From contig CABSLQ010000003.1 of the NCBI GenBank assembly GCA_902478605.1, positions 1 to 64,000 of the forward strand: a stretch of DNA of 64,000 bases, read 5' to 3'. The notes beneath the pieces were generated by a model that saw nothing but the letters and a program-made list of their open reading frames with translations, searched no databases and was not told where the DNA came from. This document shows positions 32,877 through 42,554 of this stretch, piece after piece. A program made the translations under genes and the position numbers. How positions within the stretch are numbered: position 1 is the first letter of the stretch; every line of letters begins with the position of its first letter. Source of the stretch: an uncultured Oscillospiraceae bacterium (GTDB lineage: Bacteria; Bacillota; Clostridia; Oscillospirales; Acutalibacteraceae).

Positions 32877-34298
32877 TCACGGCGCAACCGGCAGCCCCAG
32901 TTCCTTGCGCAGACGGGCGAGCGCCCAGACGAACCAGATGCACTGCTCACCGTTGCCCGCGTCCTCTACTTTCCATTTGCTCCCGCTTTTTTTCATCTTC
33001 TCCATGAACAAATCGCCCGTGTGATTGGCCTCAAGAAATCCGAACCATGCCCGGATATGCCCCCAGTCGCCGCGCAGGCGGGCCGCTTCGATGTCCCAGC
33101 CCACGCTTTTGCCGAGAATCCAGTCCTTATTCACCTTACCGGCGGCATTCCCTTCGCACGCCAGATAGCCGCCGCCCGCCGCCTCTTTCCATAACGTGCG
33201 GTACATATAATCCGCCGTGTTGGCCAGAATGGTCAGATCCAGCCCGCTCCATTCGGCGGCCACCGGGCTCAGGCACACCCAGCTCATTCCCGTTTCCGCT
33301 TCCGGTCCGTTTGTCCCTTTATTCAGCAGCTCAAGATATACCGTCTTGCCGTCCACTGTGCGGGTCAGCCCCCGGCGTATTCCTGCCGCCAAATCGTCCA
33401 GATATCCCTGCCACCGGTCGGCGCGTGCAGTGTCGCCCCGCCGCCGGGCCACTGCGATCAGATTTTCCGCGGCCGCGGCTGCGAAATGGTTGGTCAGCGT
33501 ATCCCAGCAATGCCAGTAGTCCTCGCCGTTTTTCATGCGGGTGTGGGTAAACCGATCGTTGAAAAGCAGCCCGAAAGCCGGGGAATCCGCATCGCTGCAC
33601 CGGTATGCTTCGCTGAAAAAAGCGTCCATCTCCCGCACGACCATCTCATATGTCTCATCCTCATAGGCGGACGGTCCTGCCGCCAGCGCCGTCAGCGCCC
33701 AGCCCAGCACAAAATGCGCCCGGCCGTCCAGTTCATCCTCGCGGCGCACCGTTTTCTTGTCCGCGCTGATGGTAAAGGGAAAATACTCCAGCGCATGCGC
33801 TGTCATGGTATCGGTGACGAACCGCAGCGCCCGCTGCGCCGCCTCAACATCTCCCGCCTCAAGCGCCAGCTTGACCAGCGCCCCGATGGATCGCACATAT
33901 TCCCCTTTGTAGCGTCCCGTCACCGATTCCTGAAAATACCCGTCCGCGTTCAGCCGGCTGAACAGACTGGTATAGGTGGTCTTATATATCGCCGCGATGC
34001 GCCCCGAGGTCAGCTGCTGCCGTACCGCTTCCCGGTCATCCGCCGGTCCGGCCGTCGTGGCCGCGACCGTCGTCGTGGCCGCGGCGGCTGTGGTTGTCCC
34101 GGTATCGGCCACAGTCGATTGGCCGGTCGTGCCGGTCGTTGCCGCCGGTACCGCCGTCGAACTGGTCATGCCGGCCGTACCGGCGGTACTTCCGCCGCTT
34201 TCCGCCCGGGTAGACTCGTCCCGTGCGCAGCCGGATCCCAGCAGCAGCATACACGCCGCCAGTCCGGCCGCCAATCGTCTGCTCCACTCTTTTCTCAT
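32877..34298 (-). CDS. Lipoprotein with Thr-rich linker and predicted six-hairpin (alpha/alpha-toroid) domain
   Basis: 473 residues. Lipoprotein signal LAAGLAACMLLLGSGC; residues about 30-85 are Thr/Ala/Ser-rich; the remaining 390 are helical with repeated aromatic/acidic turns (YFQESVTGRYKGEYVRSIGA, YWHCWDTLTNHF, DWILGKSVGWDIEAARL), suggesting a six-hairpin glycosidase-type fold. May act on an extracellular glycan. Catalytic residues cannot be assigned by eye. ATG follows GGGAGGA. A single gene between hairpins. Confidence 0.6.
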   Translation of the reverse strand: MRKEWSRRLAAGLAACMLLLGSGCARDESTRAESGGSTAGTAGMTSSTAVPAATTGTTGQSTVADTGTTTAAAATTTVAATTAGPADDREAVRQQLTSGRIAAIYKTTYTSLFSRLNADGYFQESVTGRYKGEYVRSIGALVKLALEAGDVEAAQRALRFVTDTMTAHALEYFPFTISADKKTVRREDELDGRAHFVLGWALTALAAGPSAYEDETYEMVVREMDAFFSEAYRCSDADSPAFGLLFNDRFTHTRMKNGEDYWHCWDTLTNHFAAAAAENLIAVARRRGDTARADRWQGYLDDLAAGIRRGLTRTVDGKTVYLELLNKGTNGPEAETGMSWVCLSPVAAEWSGLDLTILANTADYMYRTLWKEAAGGGYLACEGNAAGKVNKDWILGKSVGWDIEAARLRGDWGHIRAWFGFLEANHTGDLFMEKMKKSGSKWKVEDAGNGEQCIWFVWALARLRKELGLPVAP

Positions 34299-34330
34299 CC
34301 GTTCCGATCCTCCCGCACCATAACAAGGAG

Positions 34331-34364
34331 GGCCGCTGCAACTCCAATCGGTTTTGCAGCGGCC
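34331..34364 (-). terminator. Hairpin downstream of the CD1247-like gene
   Basis: GGCCGCTGCAA/TTGCAGCGGCC, perfect 11 bp, 12-base loop. No long T run, so a weak terminator or a 3'-end stabiliser. Confidence 0.55.
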
Positions 34365-34379
34365 CCGCCAAAATACAGA

Positions 34380-34838
34380 TTATTTGTCCTCGTCATCGCC
34401 GTGACAGCCGCAGCCGCAGCCTTCGTCGCCGCAATCGCCGCAATCACACTCATCGATGTCGAACTCGAGATGCTCGCCGCAGTTGGGGCAGTTGATGCTG
34501 CCTTCCATGAGGGTTTCCTCATCGACGTTGAACTCCTCGTTGCAGTTGGGACAGGTCACATCGTAGAATTCCTCATCCCAATCCTCGTCGTCGCAGTCAT
34601 CGCAGTCGCACTCGTCGTCACCATAAACTTCCCCTTCGAGCGCGTCGAGATCCTCGTCGATGGCGTCCACCTGCTCGGTCAGTTCGGCGGTGTAATCCTC
34701 CAGATCCTCCACACTCACGGCGAGATCCGACAGGACATCCATAATCGCGGTGAGCAGCTTGCCTTCCTTGGATTTTTCCTCGATTTCGAGGCCCTCAGCC
34801 AGCCCTTTTAGGTAGGCGACCTTTTCTGTGACAGTCAT
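34380..34838 (-). CDS. CD1247 N-terminal-domain, acidic zinc-ribbon-like protein
   Basis: 152 residues. N-terminal helical part MTVTEKVAYLKGLAEGLEI is the signature of the clostridial CD1247 family. Then an Asp/Glu/Cys-rich linker, a zinc ribbon CPNCNEEF...CPNCGEHL, and a tail crowded with Cys and His (CDCGDCGDEGCGCGCH). Strongly acidic and probably metal-binding. Function unknown. Lies just downstream of efp, 54 bases apart, with a good AAAGGAGG site. Confidence 0.8.
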   Translation of the reverse strand: MTVTEKVAYLKGLAEGLEIEEKSKEGKLLTAIMDVLSDLAVSVEDLEDYTAELTEQVDAIDEDLDALEGEVYGDDECDCDDCDDEDWDEEFYDVTCPNCNEEFNVDEETLMEGSINCPNCGEHLEFDIDECDCGDCGDEGCGCGCHGDDEDK

Positions 34839-34892
34839 GTGCTGTCCCTCCTTTATACAAAATATGTCTTAGCGTATGCGGGAACCCCTGGA

Positions 34893-35450
34893 TTATGCGC
34901 GCTCCATATACTCGCCGGTGCGGGTATCGATGCGGATCATTTCGCCCTCGTCAATGAAGAGAGGGACGCGCACCTCGGCACCCGTTTCAAGGGTGGCGGG
35001 CTTGGTCGCGTTGGTGGCGGTGTCACCCTTGAAGCCGGGATCGGTCTTGGTGACCTGCAGCTCGACAAAGTTGGGCGGCTCCACGCCGAACACCTTGCCT
35101 TTGTAGGACATGACCTTGCACACCATGTTCTCTTTAACAAACTTGAAGTTATCCGACAGGACATCCTTGCCGATCGGCAGCAGCTCGTAGGTCTCCCCGT
35201 CCATGAAATAGTACAGGTCGCCGTCGTTGTAGGAATATTCCATGTCCTTTCTCTCGACATAGGCGGTGGGGTATTTATCGTTGGGGTTGAAAGTCTTTTC
35301 CACCACCGTACCGGCAATAACGTTGCGGATCTTGGTGCGAACGAAAGCCGCGCCCTTGCCGGGTTTTACATGCTGAAATTCAATAATCTGATAGACGTTG
35401 CCGTCCATTTCAAACGTCACGCCGTTGCGGAAATCACCTGCAGAAACCAT
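34893..35450 (-). CDS. efp: Elongation factor P
   Basis: 185 residues, the normal length. Relieves ribosome stalling at polyproline. N-terminal KOW-like domain [39 protein letters not shown] with the modification loop PGKGAAF; then two OB domains ending [17 protein letters not shown]. Start at 35450 (MVSAGDF) rather than the ATG four codons earlier, because AGAAAGGA abuts the latter. Downstream of pepP and aroQ, a widespread gene order. Confidence 0.97.
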   Translation of the reverse strand: MVSAGDFRNGVTFEMDGNVYQIIEFQHVKPGKGAAFVRTKIRNVIAGTVVEKTFNPNDKYPTAYVERKDMEYSYNDGDLYYFMDGETYELLPIGKDVLSDNFKFVKENMVCKVMSYKGKVFGVEPPNFVELQVTKTDPGFKGDTATNATKPATLETGAEVRVPLFIDEGEMIRIDTRTGEYMERA

Positions 35451-35594
35451 TCGATTGACCATTCCTTTCTGATGAGAACCGGGGCCGCTGCGGGCCTCCC
35501 TTATACAACGTATATCATTCTACCGTATTGCCCGAAAGATTGCAACCCCCGGACCGGAAATTTCTTGAAAAATTCGCCCGGATCGGCCCATTTC

Positions 35595-36665
35595 TCACAC
35601 AATGAGCAGATCCTTGGGGCACGCGGTGAGGTTTTCGCACCCGGTCTCGGTGATAAAGGCCATATCCTCGATGCGCACGCCGAACCGGCCCGGCAGATAG
35701 ATGCCCGGTTCCACCGTCACCACGCTGCCCGCGGCAAGGCACTCCTCCCCAGCCCGCGGGGAAAGCCGCGGCGCTTCATGGATTTCGACGCCGACGCCGT
35801 GGCCCGTGCCGTGGCCGAAATATGCGCCGTATCCTGCCGCCGCAATGCTATTCCGTGCCGCCGCATCTCCCTGCACGCAGGGGAGCCCGGCCCGCAAGAC
35901 GGCCAGTGCCGCCTTCTGCGCCTCGAGCACCGTGTCGTATACCCGTTTTTCTTCCTCGCCGATGCAGCCGACCGCCACCGTGCGCGTCATGTCGGAATGC
36001 CAGCCGTCCACCACGGCGCCGAAGTCCATTGTAACCAGATCGCCCCGTTCCACGACCCGGTCGGACGGCACCCCGTGGGGCAGCGAGGAATTGGGGCCTG
36101 ACACCACAATGAAATCAAAGGCCACCGCCTCGGCCCCTTCCCGCCGAATGAGAAATTCCAAGTCGAGCGCAATCTCCCGTTCGGTCCGCCCGGGGCGGAT
36201 GCGTTCCAGAATCCGGTCAAACCCGAAGGCGGTCAATGCCTGCGCCTGCCGGATTTTGTCCAGCTCGGCCGGCGACTTGACCAGACGCATGGCCGTAAGC
36301 CAGCCGTCCAGCTCCCCTCCGCTTTCCAGCGGAAGGGCCAGCGTTTTCTGCAGCCGATCGCGCTCGGCAAGAGTCGTCCGTTCCGCCTCGATAAATACCC
36401 GGCCAATTCCGTGCCGCGAGGCGAGCTCGCTCACCGTGCGGAACAATCCGTCGGCACATACGCAGCTCATATCGTGCACCTGCCGCTGTGCCGCTTCGAT
36501 GTAGCGGGAATCGGTCAGGAAATACCCTGCTTCACTGGTCACCAGCACCGCGCCGTCGCTGGAGGCGAAACCGGTCAGATAGCGGCGGTTTGCCGGCGAA
36601 AGTACAAGCGCTGCATCCCGTTCGTCCGGCAGCCGGGCCGCCAGTGCTTCCCACCGCGCCGTCAT
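35595..36665 (-). CDS. pepP: Xaa-Pro aminopeptidase (M24 family)
   Basis: 356 residues. Creatinase-like N-terminal domain, then the pita-bread metallopeptidase: dinuclear metal ligands in [49 protein letters not shown] and RIEDMAFIT. Removes N-terminal residues before proline in the cytoplasm, recycling peptides. ATG overlaps the aroQ stop by four bases. Together with efp next door this is the usual proline-linked pair. Confidence 0.94.
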   Translation of the reverse strand: MTARWEALAARLPDERDAALVLSPANRRYLTGFASSDGAVLVTSEAGYFLTDSRYIEAAQRQVHDMSCVCADGLFRTVSELASRHGIGRVFIEAERTTLAERDRLQKTLALPLESGGELDGWLTAMRLVKSPAELDKIRQAQALTAFGFDRILERIRPGRTEREIALDLEFLIRREGAEAVAFDFIVVSGPNSSLPHGVPSDRVVERGDLVTMDFGAVVDGWHSDMTRTVAVGCIGEEEKRVYDTVLEAQKAALAVLRAGLPCVQGDAAARNSIAAAGYGAYFGHGTGHGVGVEIHEAPRLSPRAGEECLAAGSVVTVEPGIYLPGRFGVRIEDMAFITETGCENLTACPKDLLIV

Positions 36666-37096
36666 GCGAGTATCTCCTTCAGCGCATGCAGCGCGAGGAT
36701 ATAGCTATATGCGCCAAAACCGGCGATCTGCCCCCGGCATACGGGCGCTATGACCGAGGTGTGGCGGAATTCCTCACGTGCGTGGATATTGGACAGATGG
36801 ACCTCCACCACCGGCAGCCGGACAGCCGCAATGGCATCCCGCATGGCATAGCTGTAATGGGTATAGGCGCCTGCATTGAGCACCACCCCATCGTATACGC
36901 CCATCGCGGCATGCAGCCGGTCGATGAGGCCGCCCTCGCTGTTGGACTGAGCGCAGTCGGCCTGCAGCCCGAGGCTGTCCGCCGTCTGGCGTATGCGCGC
37001 ACAAATCGTGTCGTAGCTTTCGCTGCCGTACACACCCGGCTCACGCAGGCCGAGCAGATTGAGATTGGGCCCGTTGAGCACTAAAATCCGTTTCAT
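36662..37096 (-). CDS. aroQ: 3-dehydroquinate dehydratase, type II
   Basis: 144 residues. Dehydrates 3-dehydroquinate to 3-dehydroshikimate in the shikimate pathway. Motifs: [20 protein letters not shown] (active-site Asn, Arg and Tyr), [31 protein letters not shown] and [15 protein letters not shown] (catalytic His and Arg). Start overlaps the stop of the upstream membrane regulator by four bases, and its own stop overlaps pepP, so expression is probably coupled. Confidence 0.96.
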   Translation of the reverse strand: MKRILVLNGPNLNLLGLREPGVYGSESYDTICARIRQTADSLGLQADCAQSNSEGGLIDRLHAAMGVYDGVVLNAGAYTHYSYAMRDAIAAVRLPVVEVHLSNIHAREEFRHTSVIAPVCRGQIAGFGAYSYILALHALKEILA

Positions 37097-37821
37097 GTCC
37101 TGTCACCGTCTTTCAAGGTATGGGATATGCCGTAATACAAGGGAATGGTTAAAAACACAATCCAGCCCGGATGCCACCAGCCGCCGCAGAACCCAAGCAG
37201 CAGGTATACAATGGCCATGAGCACCGGGTAGGCCCCGTCCAGCAGCGGCTTCTTCTTTTCGGCGGCTTCCACTATCATATAATATACCGGAATGGTCAAA
37301 AACACGATCCACCCCGGGTGCCACCAGCCGCCCAGAAACCCGAGCAGCAGAAACACAATAACCGTCAGCACCGGATAGGGGAACGCGTGCCAGAAATTCT
37401 GCCGGCTCCAGAGCGGCTCACCGTTTACCCGCACACCGCCGGCGTCTATCTGCACCTCGTCGCCGCCGGGCCCCTCCTGCACGTAAATACCGTCCTGGCC
37501 GATGTCCACCCGCTCGCCGCCGTCCACCACATGGATACGATCCAGACCGATATATACCTCTTCCGGCGGCGGCCTATCTGTCGGGGCGGACGCGTCCCCT
37601 TCCGTCTCTCCGGCGGCAAAGAGCAGTTCATCGAGCGATACGCCGTACAGACGGGCAAGCGCGATCAGGTTGTCCGTATCGGGAGACGCCTCGGCCCGCT
37701 CCCATTTGGAAACCGCCTGCCGGCTTATCCCCAGCCGGGCGGCCAGTCCCTCCTGGGAAAAGCCGCTTTTCCTGCGCAGCTGTACCAGCCGATTCGCCAT
37801 TTCAATATTCATATTGTCCAT
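37093..37821 (-). CDS. XRE-type membrane-anchored regulator with duplicated membrane hairpin
   Basis: 242 residues from the ATG after AAAGGTG. HTH at about 8-62 ([34 protein letters not shown]). A middle section has short repeating DG/IYV strands. The C-terminal 90 residues contain two near-identical membrane units, each with [15 protein letters not shown] and preceded by a hydrophobic helix ([12 protein letters not shown] and [12 protein letters not shown]). Looks like a transcription factor tethered to the membrane, sensing an envelope signal. Downstream genes aroQ-pepP-efp overlap, so it may control them. Confidence 0.75.
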   Translation of the reverse strand: MDNMNIEMANRLVQLRRKSGFSQEGLAARLGISRQAVSKWERAEASPDTDNLIALARLYGVSLDELLFAAGETEGDASAPTDRPPPEEVYIGLDRIHVVDGGERVDIGQDGIYVQEGPGGDEVQIDAGGVRVNGEPLWSRQNFWHAFPYPVLTVIVFLLLGFLGGWWHPGWIVFLTIPVYYMIVEAAEKKKPLLDGAYPVLMAIVYLLLGFCGGWWHPGWIVFLTIPLYYGISHTLKDGDRT

Positions 37822-37965
37822 GCCACACCTTTCTGTAAGACGGACAGAAGAAATTCTTCCTCCCGTCCGCCCGATGATGCTTCCATGGTAACAAATCCGG
37901 CTCCGCCGCGCCACCGCCTGTGCTTTCCAGTCCCGCAACTATCGGTTGCCCCGGCTGCACGGCGC

Positions 37966-38823
37966 TTATCGCGCCAGCGCCTGTTTGTACAGCGCCTGCA
38001 TGGCGGCGGCATCTTCGGCCTGGGTGCCGCAGGATTCACAGATGACGGACGCCCCCGCCCCCCGTTCGGCGAGCAGTTCCATCAGCGGCCCCGGTTCGGG
38101 TCCGAAGCATGCATCCGCAAAGGTAAGGTGGCACTTTTCCCCGCCCTTGGAATACTCGATTTTGGAAAAGTGTGCATGAAAAGCCCTTCCCCTTTCCTGT
38201 CCAAGCCGGTTTTCCATCTCGTCGAGCAGGGCGGCAAATGCCGCCCGATTATTCACCTGTCCAAGGGTGCGGGCGTTCAAATGCCCGAAATCGATGCAGG
38301 GGATAAACCGCTCGTCCACCTCACACATGGTCATGACCTCGCCGAAATCCCCCAGCTGGTTTATCTTGCCCATCGTTTCGGGACAAATATGCACGTGGGA
38401 CAGGCCCTCCTCGTCGAGCAGCGCCTGCGCCCGGCGCAGCGTCTCGCAGGCAAGCGCCGTCGCCTCTTCCCGGGACAGGCCGCATAGACCGCCCGGATGT
38501 ACCACGATGCGGCTGCCTCCCATCCAAGCGATCGCCTGGGCGCTGTCCCGGATATACACGAGGCTTTTGGCCCGCTTTTCTTCTTCAGCGGAGGCAAGCG
38601 AGATATAATACGGCGCGTGCAGCGACAGCTCCACCCCCTGTACGGCCGCTTCCCGGCCCAGGGCGCGGGCCGTCTCTTCGGTCACCCGCACACCCCGCCC
38701 GCACTGGTATTCGTAAAGCCCCAGCCCCATCCGGGCCAGCCAGCCGGGGGCCTCGAGCGTCGCCTTGTGCCCGGCGGCATAAAAGGAATCGCTGTTGCCC
38801 GCCGGGCCGAATCGTACCGTCAT
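37966..38823 (-). CDS. nfo: Endonuclease IV-type AP endonuclease (TIM barrel)
   Basis: 285 residues, AP endonuclease family 2. Metal ligands are recognisable: SLHAPYYISL, RIVVHPGGL, HICPETMGKINQLG, CIDFGHLNARTLG, HAHFSKIEY and ICESCG. Cleaves 5' of abasic sites in base-excision repair; a sugar isomerase-like relative is the alternative. ATG overlaps the stop of yqeG (ATGA), so coupled translation. Slightly divergent start and end compared with E. coli Nfo. Confidence 0.82.
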   Translation of the reverse strand: MTVRFGPAGNSDSFYAAGHKATLEAPGWLARMGLGLYEYQCGRGVRVTEETARALGREAAVQGVELSLHAPYYISLASAEEEKRAKSLVYIRDSAQAIAWMGGSRIVVHPGGLCGLSREEATALACETLRRAQALLDEEGLSHVHICPETMGKINQLGDFGEVMTMCEVDERFIPCIDFGHLNARTLGQVNNRAAFAALLDEMENRLGQERGRAFHAHFSKIEYSKGGEKCHLTFADACFGPEPGPLMELLAERGAGASVICESCGTQAEDAAAMQALYKQALAR

Positions 38824-39359
38824 CCGTCTCCTCCTGTCGGTTTCTCTTCGGCCGGCGGCAGCGGGTGCCGGCGCCGATATCGCTTCCGTATTCCCTTTTC
38901 CAGCCGCCGCTTGAACAGCACGAGCGGCTTGTTCTCCTCCATCTGGATGGGCAGCAGCTGGATACACGGCATCCCGCACAGCCGCGCTCCCAGAATATCG
39001 GTAAAGGTCTGGTCCCCGATGACCACGCATTCCCGCCGCTTCAAGCCGAGTCGTTTGGCTGCCCGGAGGAACCCGAAGGGCAGCGGCTTGCACGCGAAGG
39101 CGATGAATTGCAGCCCGATCCGCGCCGCAAAGGGAGCGACCCGCTTTTCGCATGCGTTGGATACCACCGTGGGGAGGAATCCTTCTCCCTCCATACGGCG
39201 CAGCCACGCCACCACCTCCTGCGCCACCTCCTGACTTCCGTGGGTGGTCAGCGTGTTATCCACATCGAGCAGCAGACCGCGTGCGCCGAGGCGGCGCAGC
39301 TCTTCCGCCGTGACAGCCGTAATGGCCGGTTTGAGCAGGGTGGGATAGAAAATGGACAT
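38820..39359 (-). CDS. yqeG: YqeG family HAD-IIIA phosphatase
   Basis: 179 residues. HAD motif 1 LLLDVDNTLTTHG, motif 2 VSNACEKRV and motif 4 VVIGDQTFTDILGA match the YqeG family, small phosphatases related to mitochondrial phosphatidylglycerophosphate phosphatase; substrate in bacteria not certain. ATG after AAGGAGG; the frame is open a little further upstream but lacks a site. First gene of the yqeG-nfo pair. Confidence 0.88.
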   Translation of the reverse strand: MSIFYPTLLKPAITAVTAEELRRLGARGLLLDVDNTLTTHGSQEVAQEVVAWLRRMEGEGFLPTVVSNACEKRVAPFAARIGLQFIAFACKPLPFGFLRAAKRLGLKRRECVVIGDQTFTDILGARLCGMPCIQLLPIQMEENKPLVLFKRRLEKGIRKRYRRRHPLPPAEEKPTGGDG

Positions 39360-39376
39360 GCCGGCCTCCTTAGATG

Positions 39377-39404
39377 AAAAAAGCGGGCAGTGCTGCCCGC
39401 TTTT
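39377..39404 (-). terminator. Terminator of rpsU
   Basis: AAAAGCGGGCAG/CTGCCCGCTTTT, 12-bp stem, two-base loop, T-rich on the minus strand, at the very end of rpsU. Confidence 0.85.
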
Positions 39405-39406
39405 AC

Positions 39407-39583
39407 TCATTTGTATTTTCTTTTGCGGGCCGCTTCCGACTTCTTCTTGCGACGGACGGACGGCTTTTCATAGTGTTCCCTCTTGCGCACCTCGGCAAGA
39501 ACGCCGGAACGGGCACAGGACTTTTTCCAACGGCGCAGCGCGCTGTCCAGGCTCTCATTCTCTTTCACTCGAACTTCTGACAT
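39407..39583 (-). CDS. rpsU: 30S ribosomal protein S21
   Basis: 58 residues: [40 protein letters not shown] and a very basic end [15 protein letters not shown]. Typical S21 length in Firmicutes. Helps 30S initiation. Start at 39583 chosen as the family N-terminus; upstream frame is unrelated. Confidence 0.96.
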   Translation of the reverse strand: MSEVRVKENESLDSALRRWKKSCARSGVLAEVRKREHYEKPSVRRKKKSEAARKRKYK

Positions 39584-39711
39584 CGTATTCCCTCCCTCCG
39601 CTAAATAGCAGGGGCTAATTTTGCATTGCGCGTGGACTATTATACCGCACCGAAATCGTTTCGTCAAGGGTTTCAGGCAAATTTCCGTCATCCAGTTCCC
39701 GACATTTTTGG

Positions 39712-42132
39712 TCAGGGCTTGACAACCAGATTGACCAGCTTGCCGGGCACATACAATTCTTTGACGAGGGTTTTATCCGCAATGGACGCGGCGACCTTTT
39801 CCTCCGCCTTAGCCAAGGCGATTACCTCATCCGCGGGCGCATCCGCCGGCACCGTCAGCCGGGCGCGGATCTTGCCGCATACCTGGACCACGATTTCCAC
39901 CGTGTCCTCGACGCATTTCGCCGGGTCATAGGCCGGCCACTTGATTGTATCGTCATCTTTGCAGGCGATGCGGCCAAACCCCATGCGTTCGTACGCTTCC
40001 TCCGTCATATGCGGAGCGAAGGGGTTGAGCAGCAGCAGCAGAATGCGGTATTCTTCCCTGGTGGGGCCGCCCGCCGCCGTCAGATCGTTGAGCAGGGCCA
40101 TCATCGCGGCGATGGCCGTGTTGTACTTGAGGTTTTCCGCGTCCTCGCCCACCTTGCGGATGGTCTTGTGCACGGCGGTTTCCAAGGCGGGACGAATCCC
40201 GTCTCCCGGCACAATGCTGTCCTGCAGCCCCCAGACCCGCTCAAGGAAGCGGCGGCAGCCGCGGATGCTCGCGCTCGACCACGGGGCGGCCTTCTCAAAG
40301 TCGCCGATGAACATCTCATACAGGCGCATGGTGTCCGCCCCGTATTCGGCAACGATATCGTCCGGATTGACCACATTGCCGCGGGATTTGGACATCTTCT
40401 CCCCGTTCTCGCCGAGAATCATGCCATGGCTCGTCCGCTTGGCATAGGGTTCGGGCGTGGGCACCACGCCGATATCATACAGGAATTTGTGCCAGAACCG
40501 GCTGTACAGCAGGTGCAGCGTGGTATGCTCCATACCGCCGTTGTACCAATCGACCGGCATCCAGTATTCCAGCGCCTCCTTGGACGCGATCGTCTCGTCG
40601 TTATGCGGATCGCAGTAACGCAGGAAATACCACGAGGATCCGCCCCACTGGGGCATGGTGTCCGTTTCCCGCTTGGCCGGGGCGCCGCAGTGCGGGCAGG
40701 TGGTGTTCACCCAATCGTCAATGGCGGCCAGCGGCGATTCGCCGTTGTCGGTGGGCTCGTAGCTTTCCACCATGGGCAGCTTAATCGGCAGCTCGCTCTC
40801 CGGTACCGGAACGTAGCCGCAGTGCGGGCAGATGACGATCGGAATGGGTTCGCCCCAATACCGCTGGCGGGAGAAAACCCAGTCGCGCAGCTTGAAGTTG
40901 ACCTTGCTCTCGCCCACGCCTTTTTCCTTGAGCCAATCGAGGATGGCAACCTTGGCCTCCTCCACCGTCTTGCCGTCGAGGAAGCCGGAATTGACCATCA
41001 CACCGGTGGCGCAGTCGGTGAACGCTTCCTTTTCCACGTCGCCGCCCTTGACTACCTCGATAATGGGCAAACCGAACTTTTTCGCGAACTCCCAGTCGCG
41101 GGTATCGTGACCGGGCACCGCCATAATGGCGCCCGTTCCATAGGAGACCAGTACGTAATCGGAGATGAAAATCGGGATTTCCTTCCCGTTGACCGGATTG
41201 ATGGCGCGCACCCCTTCGAGCATTACGCCCGTCTTATCCTTGGCCACCTCGGTGCGTTCGAAATCCGACTTGCGGGCGGCCTCTTCCTGATAGGCGCGCA
41301 CGTCCTCTATGTTGGTGATAATCCCCGCCCATTGGTCAAGCAGCGGGTGCTCGGGCGACATGACCATATAAGTCGCGCCGAACAGGGTATCCGGCCGGGT
41401 GGTATAAATCTCGACCGGCTGGCCCGCCGTGGTCTGGAAGGTGACCTGCGCACCGGTGGAACGCCCGATCCAGTGGATCTGCTGCGCCCGTACCCGCTCG
41501 GGATAATCGACCAGATCGAGATCGTCAATGAGCCGCTGGGCATAGTCGGTGATTTTGAGCATCCACTGGCTTTTCACCTTGCGGACCACTTCACCGCCGC
41601 AGCGTTCGCAGGCGCCGCCGACCACCTCTTCATTGGCCAGCACGCATTTGCACGAGGTGCACCAGTTGACCGCCATCTCCTTCTTGTATGCCAGCCCGTG
41701 CTTGAACAGCTGCAGAAAGATCCACTGGGTCCACTTGTAGTAGGCGGGATCGGTGGTGTTGATCTCCCGCGTCCAGTCGAAGGAAAGGCCCAGCGACTGC
41801 AGCTGGCTTTTGAAGCGGCGCACATTGTTCTGGGTGACGATTTCGGGATGAATATGGTTTTTAATGGCAAAGTTCTCGGTCGGCAGGCCGAACGCATCCC
41901 ATCCCATGGGGTACAGCACATTGTACCCTTCCAGGCGGCGTTTGCGCGCCACCACGTCGAGTGCCGTATAGGACCGGGGATGGCCCACATGCAGTCCCTG
42001 TCCAGAAGGATAAGGGAACTCCACGAGGGCGTAAAACTTCGGCTTGCTTTTGTCCTGCGAGGCGGCGAAGGTATTCTCCTCCGCCCAGATTTTCTGCCAT
42101 TTCTTTTCAATGGCGGCTGCATCGTACCGCAT
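39712..42132 (-). CDS. leuS: Leucyl-tRNA synthetase
   Basis: 806 residues, class I. HIGH-type motif [15 protein letters not shown] at about 40, zinc-like [22 protein letters not shown], the editing CP1 domain ([32 protein letters not shown]), second zinc pair CPHCGYVP and [18 protein letters not shown] and a C-terminal anticodon domain. Charges tRNA-Leu and hydrolyses mischarged forms. No T-box leader: rsfS ends only 18 bases upstream, so it is expressed from the operon. ATG after AAGGAG. Confidence 0.97.
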   Translation of the reverse strand: MRYDAAAIEKKWQKIWAEENTFAASQDKSKPKFYALVEFPYPSGQGLHVGHPRSYTALDVVARKRRLEGYNVLYPMGWDAFGLPTENFAIKNHIHPEIVTQNNVRRFKSQLQSLGLSFDWTREINTTDPAYYKWTQWIFLQLFKHGLAYKKEMAVNWCTSCKCVLANEEVVGGACERCGGEVVRKVKSQWMLKITDYAQRLIDDLDLVDYPERVRAQQIHWIGRSTGAQVTFQTTAGQPVEIYTTRPDTLFGATYMVMSPEHPLLDQWAGIITNIEDVRAYQEEAARKSDFERTEVAKDKTGVMLEGVRAINPVNGKEIPIFISDYVLVSYGTGAIMAVPGHDTRDWEFAKKFGLPIIEVVKGGDVEKEAFTDCATGVMVNSGFLDGKTVEEAKVAILDWLKEKGVGESKVNFKLRDWVFSRQRYWGEPIPIVICPHCGYVPVPESELPIKLPMVESYEPTDNGESPLAAIDDWVNTTCPHCGAPAKRETDTMPQWGGSSWYFLRYCDPHNDETIASKEALEYWMPVDWYNGGMEHTTLHLLYSRFWHKFLYDIGVVPTPEPYAKRTSHGMILGENGEKMSKSRGNVVNPDDIVAEYGADTMRLYEMFIGDFEKAAPWSSASIRGCRRFLERVWGLQDSIVPGDGIRPALETAVHKTIRKVGEDAENLKYNTAIAAMMALLNDLTAAGGPTREEYRILLLLLNPFAPHMTEEAYERMGFGRIACKDDDTIKWPAYDPAKCVEDTVEIVVQVCGKIRARLTVPADAPADEVIALAKAEEKVAASIADKTLVKELYVPGKLVNLVVKP

Positions 42133-42150
42133 ACACTGCTGCTCCTTTAT

Positions 42151-42516
42151 TCAAGTCTCTTCCGGGGGAATAAACGCGGTCAGCTCGATCGGCTCTCCGT
42201 CCTTCCACAGCCGCTCGAGATCGTAAAACCGGCGCGTCTCCTCTTCAAAGACGTGCACAATGACCGTGCCGTAATCCATAAGAATCCACCCCGCTGCGTT
42301 GTACCCTTCCACGCGCAGGGGCTTCACACCCTGTTCGCCCAGCTCAAATTCCACATAATCGGTCAGCGCCTTGACCTGGGTCGAGCTGGTGCCCTGGGCG
42401 ATGACGAAATAGTCCGCCAGGGAGGTCACATCGGTCACGCCGATGATTTTGATGTTGGTCGCCTTGTGTTTATCCAGCGACACGACAATCTGTCGGGTAA
42501 GTTCTCTCGCTTCCAT
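42151..42516 (-). CDS. rsfS: Ribosomal silencing factor RsfS
   Basis: 121 residues of the Iojap/DUF143 family. Motifs VSLDKHKATNIKIIGVTDVTSLADYFVIAQGTS, VKALTDYVEFEL and GWILMDYGTVIVHVFEEETRRFYDLERLW. Binds uL14 and keeps subunits apart when nutrients run out. ATG after AGGAAGGA, 18 bases upstream of leuS and next to the LCP and nadD-yqeK genes, the standard order. Confidence 0.95.
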   Translation of the reverse strand: MEARELTRQIVVSLDKHKATNIKIIGVTDVTSLADYFVIAQGTSSTQVKALTDYVEFELGEQGVKPLRVEGYNAAGWILMDYGTVIVHVFEEETRRFYDLERLWKDGEPIELTAFIPPEET

Positions 42517-42554
42517 AAGTCCTTCCTGTTCCGCCGGGGGCCGATCCGGCAACT

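Noticed and set aside
42133..42150. T-box leader for leuS
   Set aside because: Only 18 bases separate rsfS and leuS, so there is no room for one.
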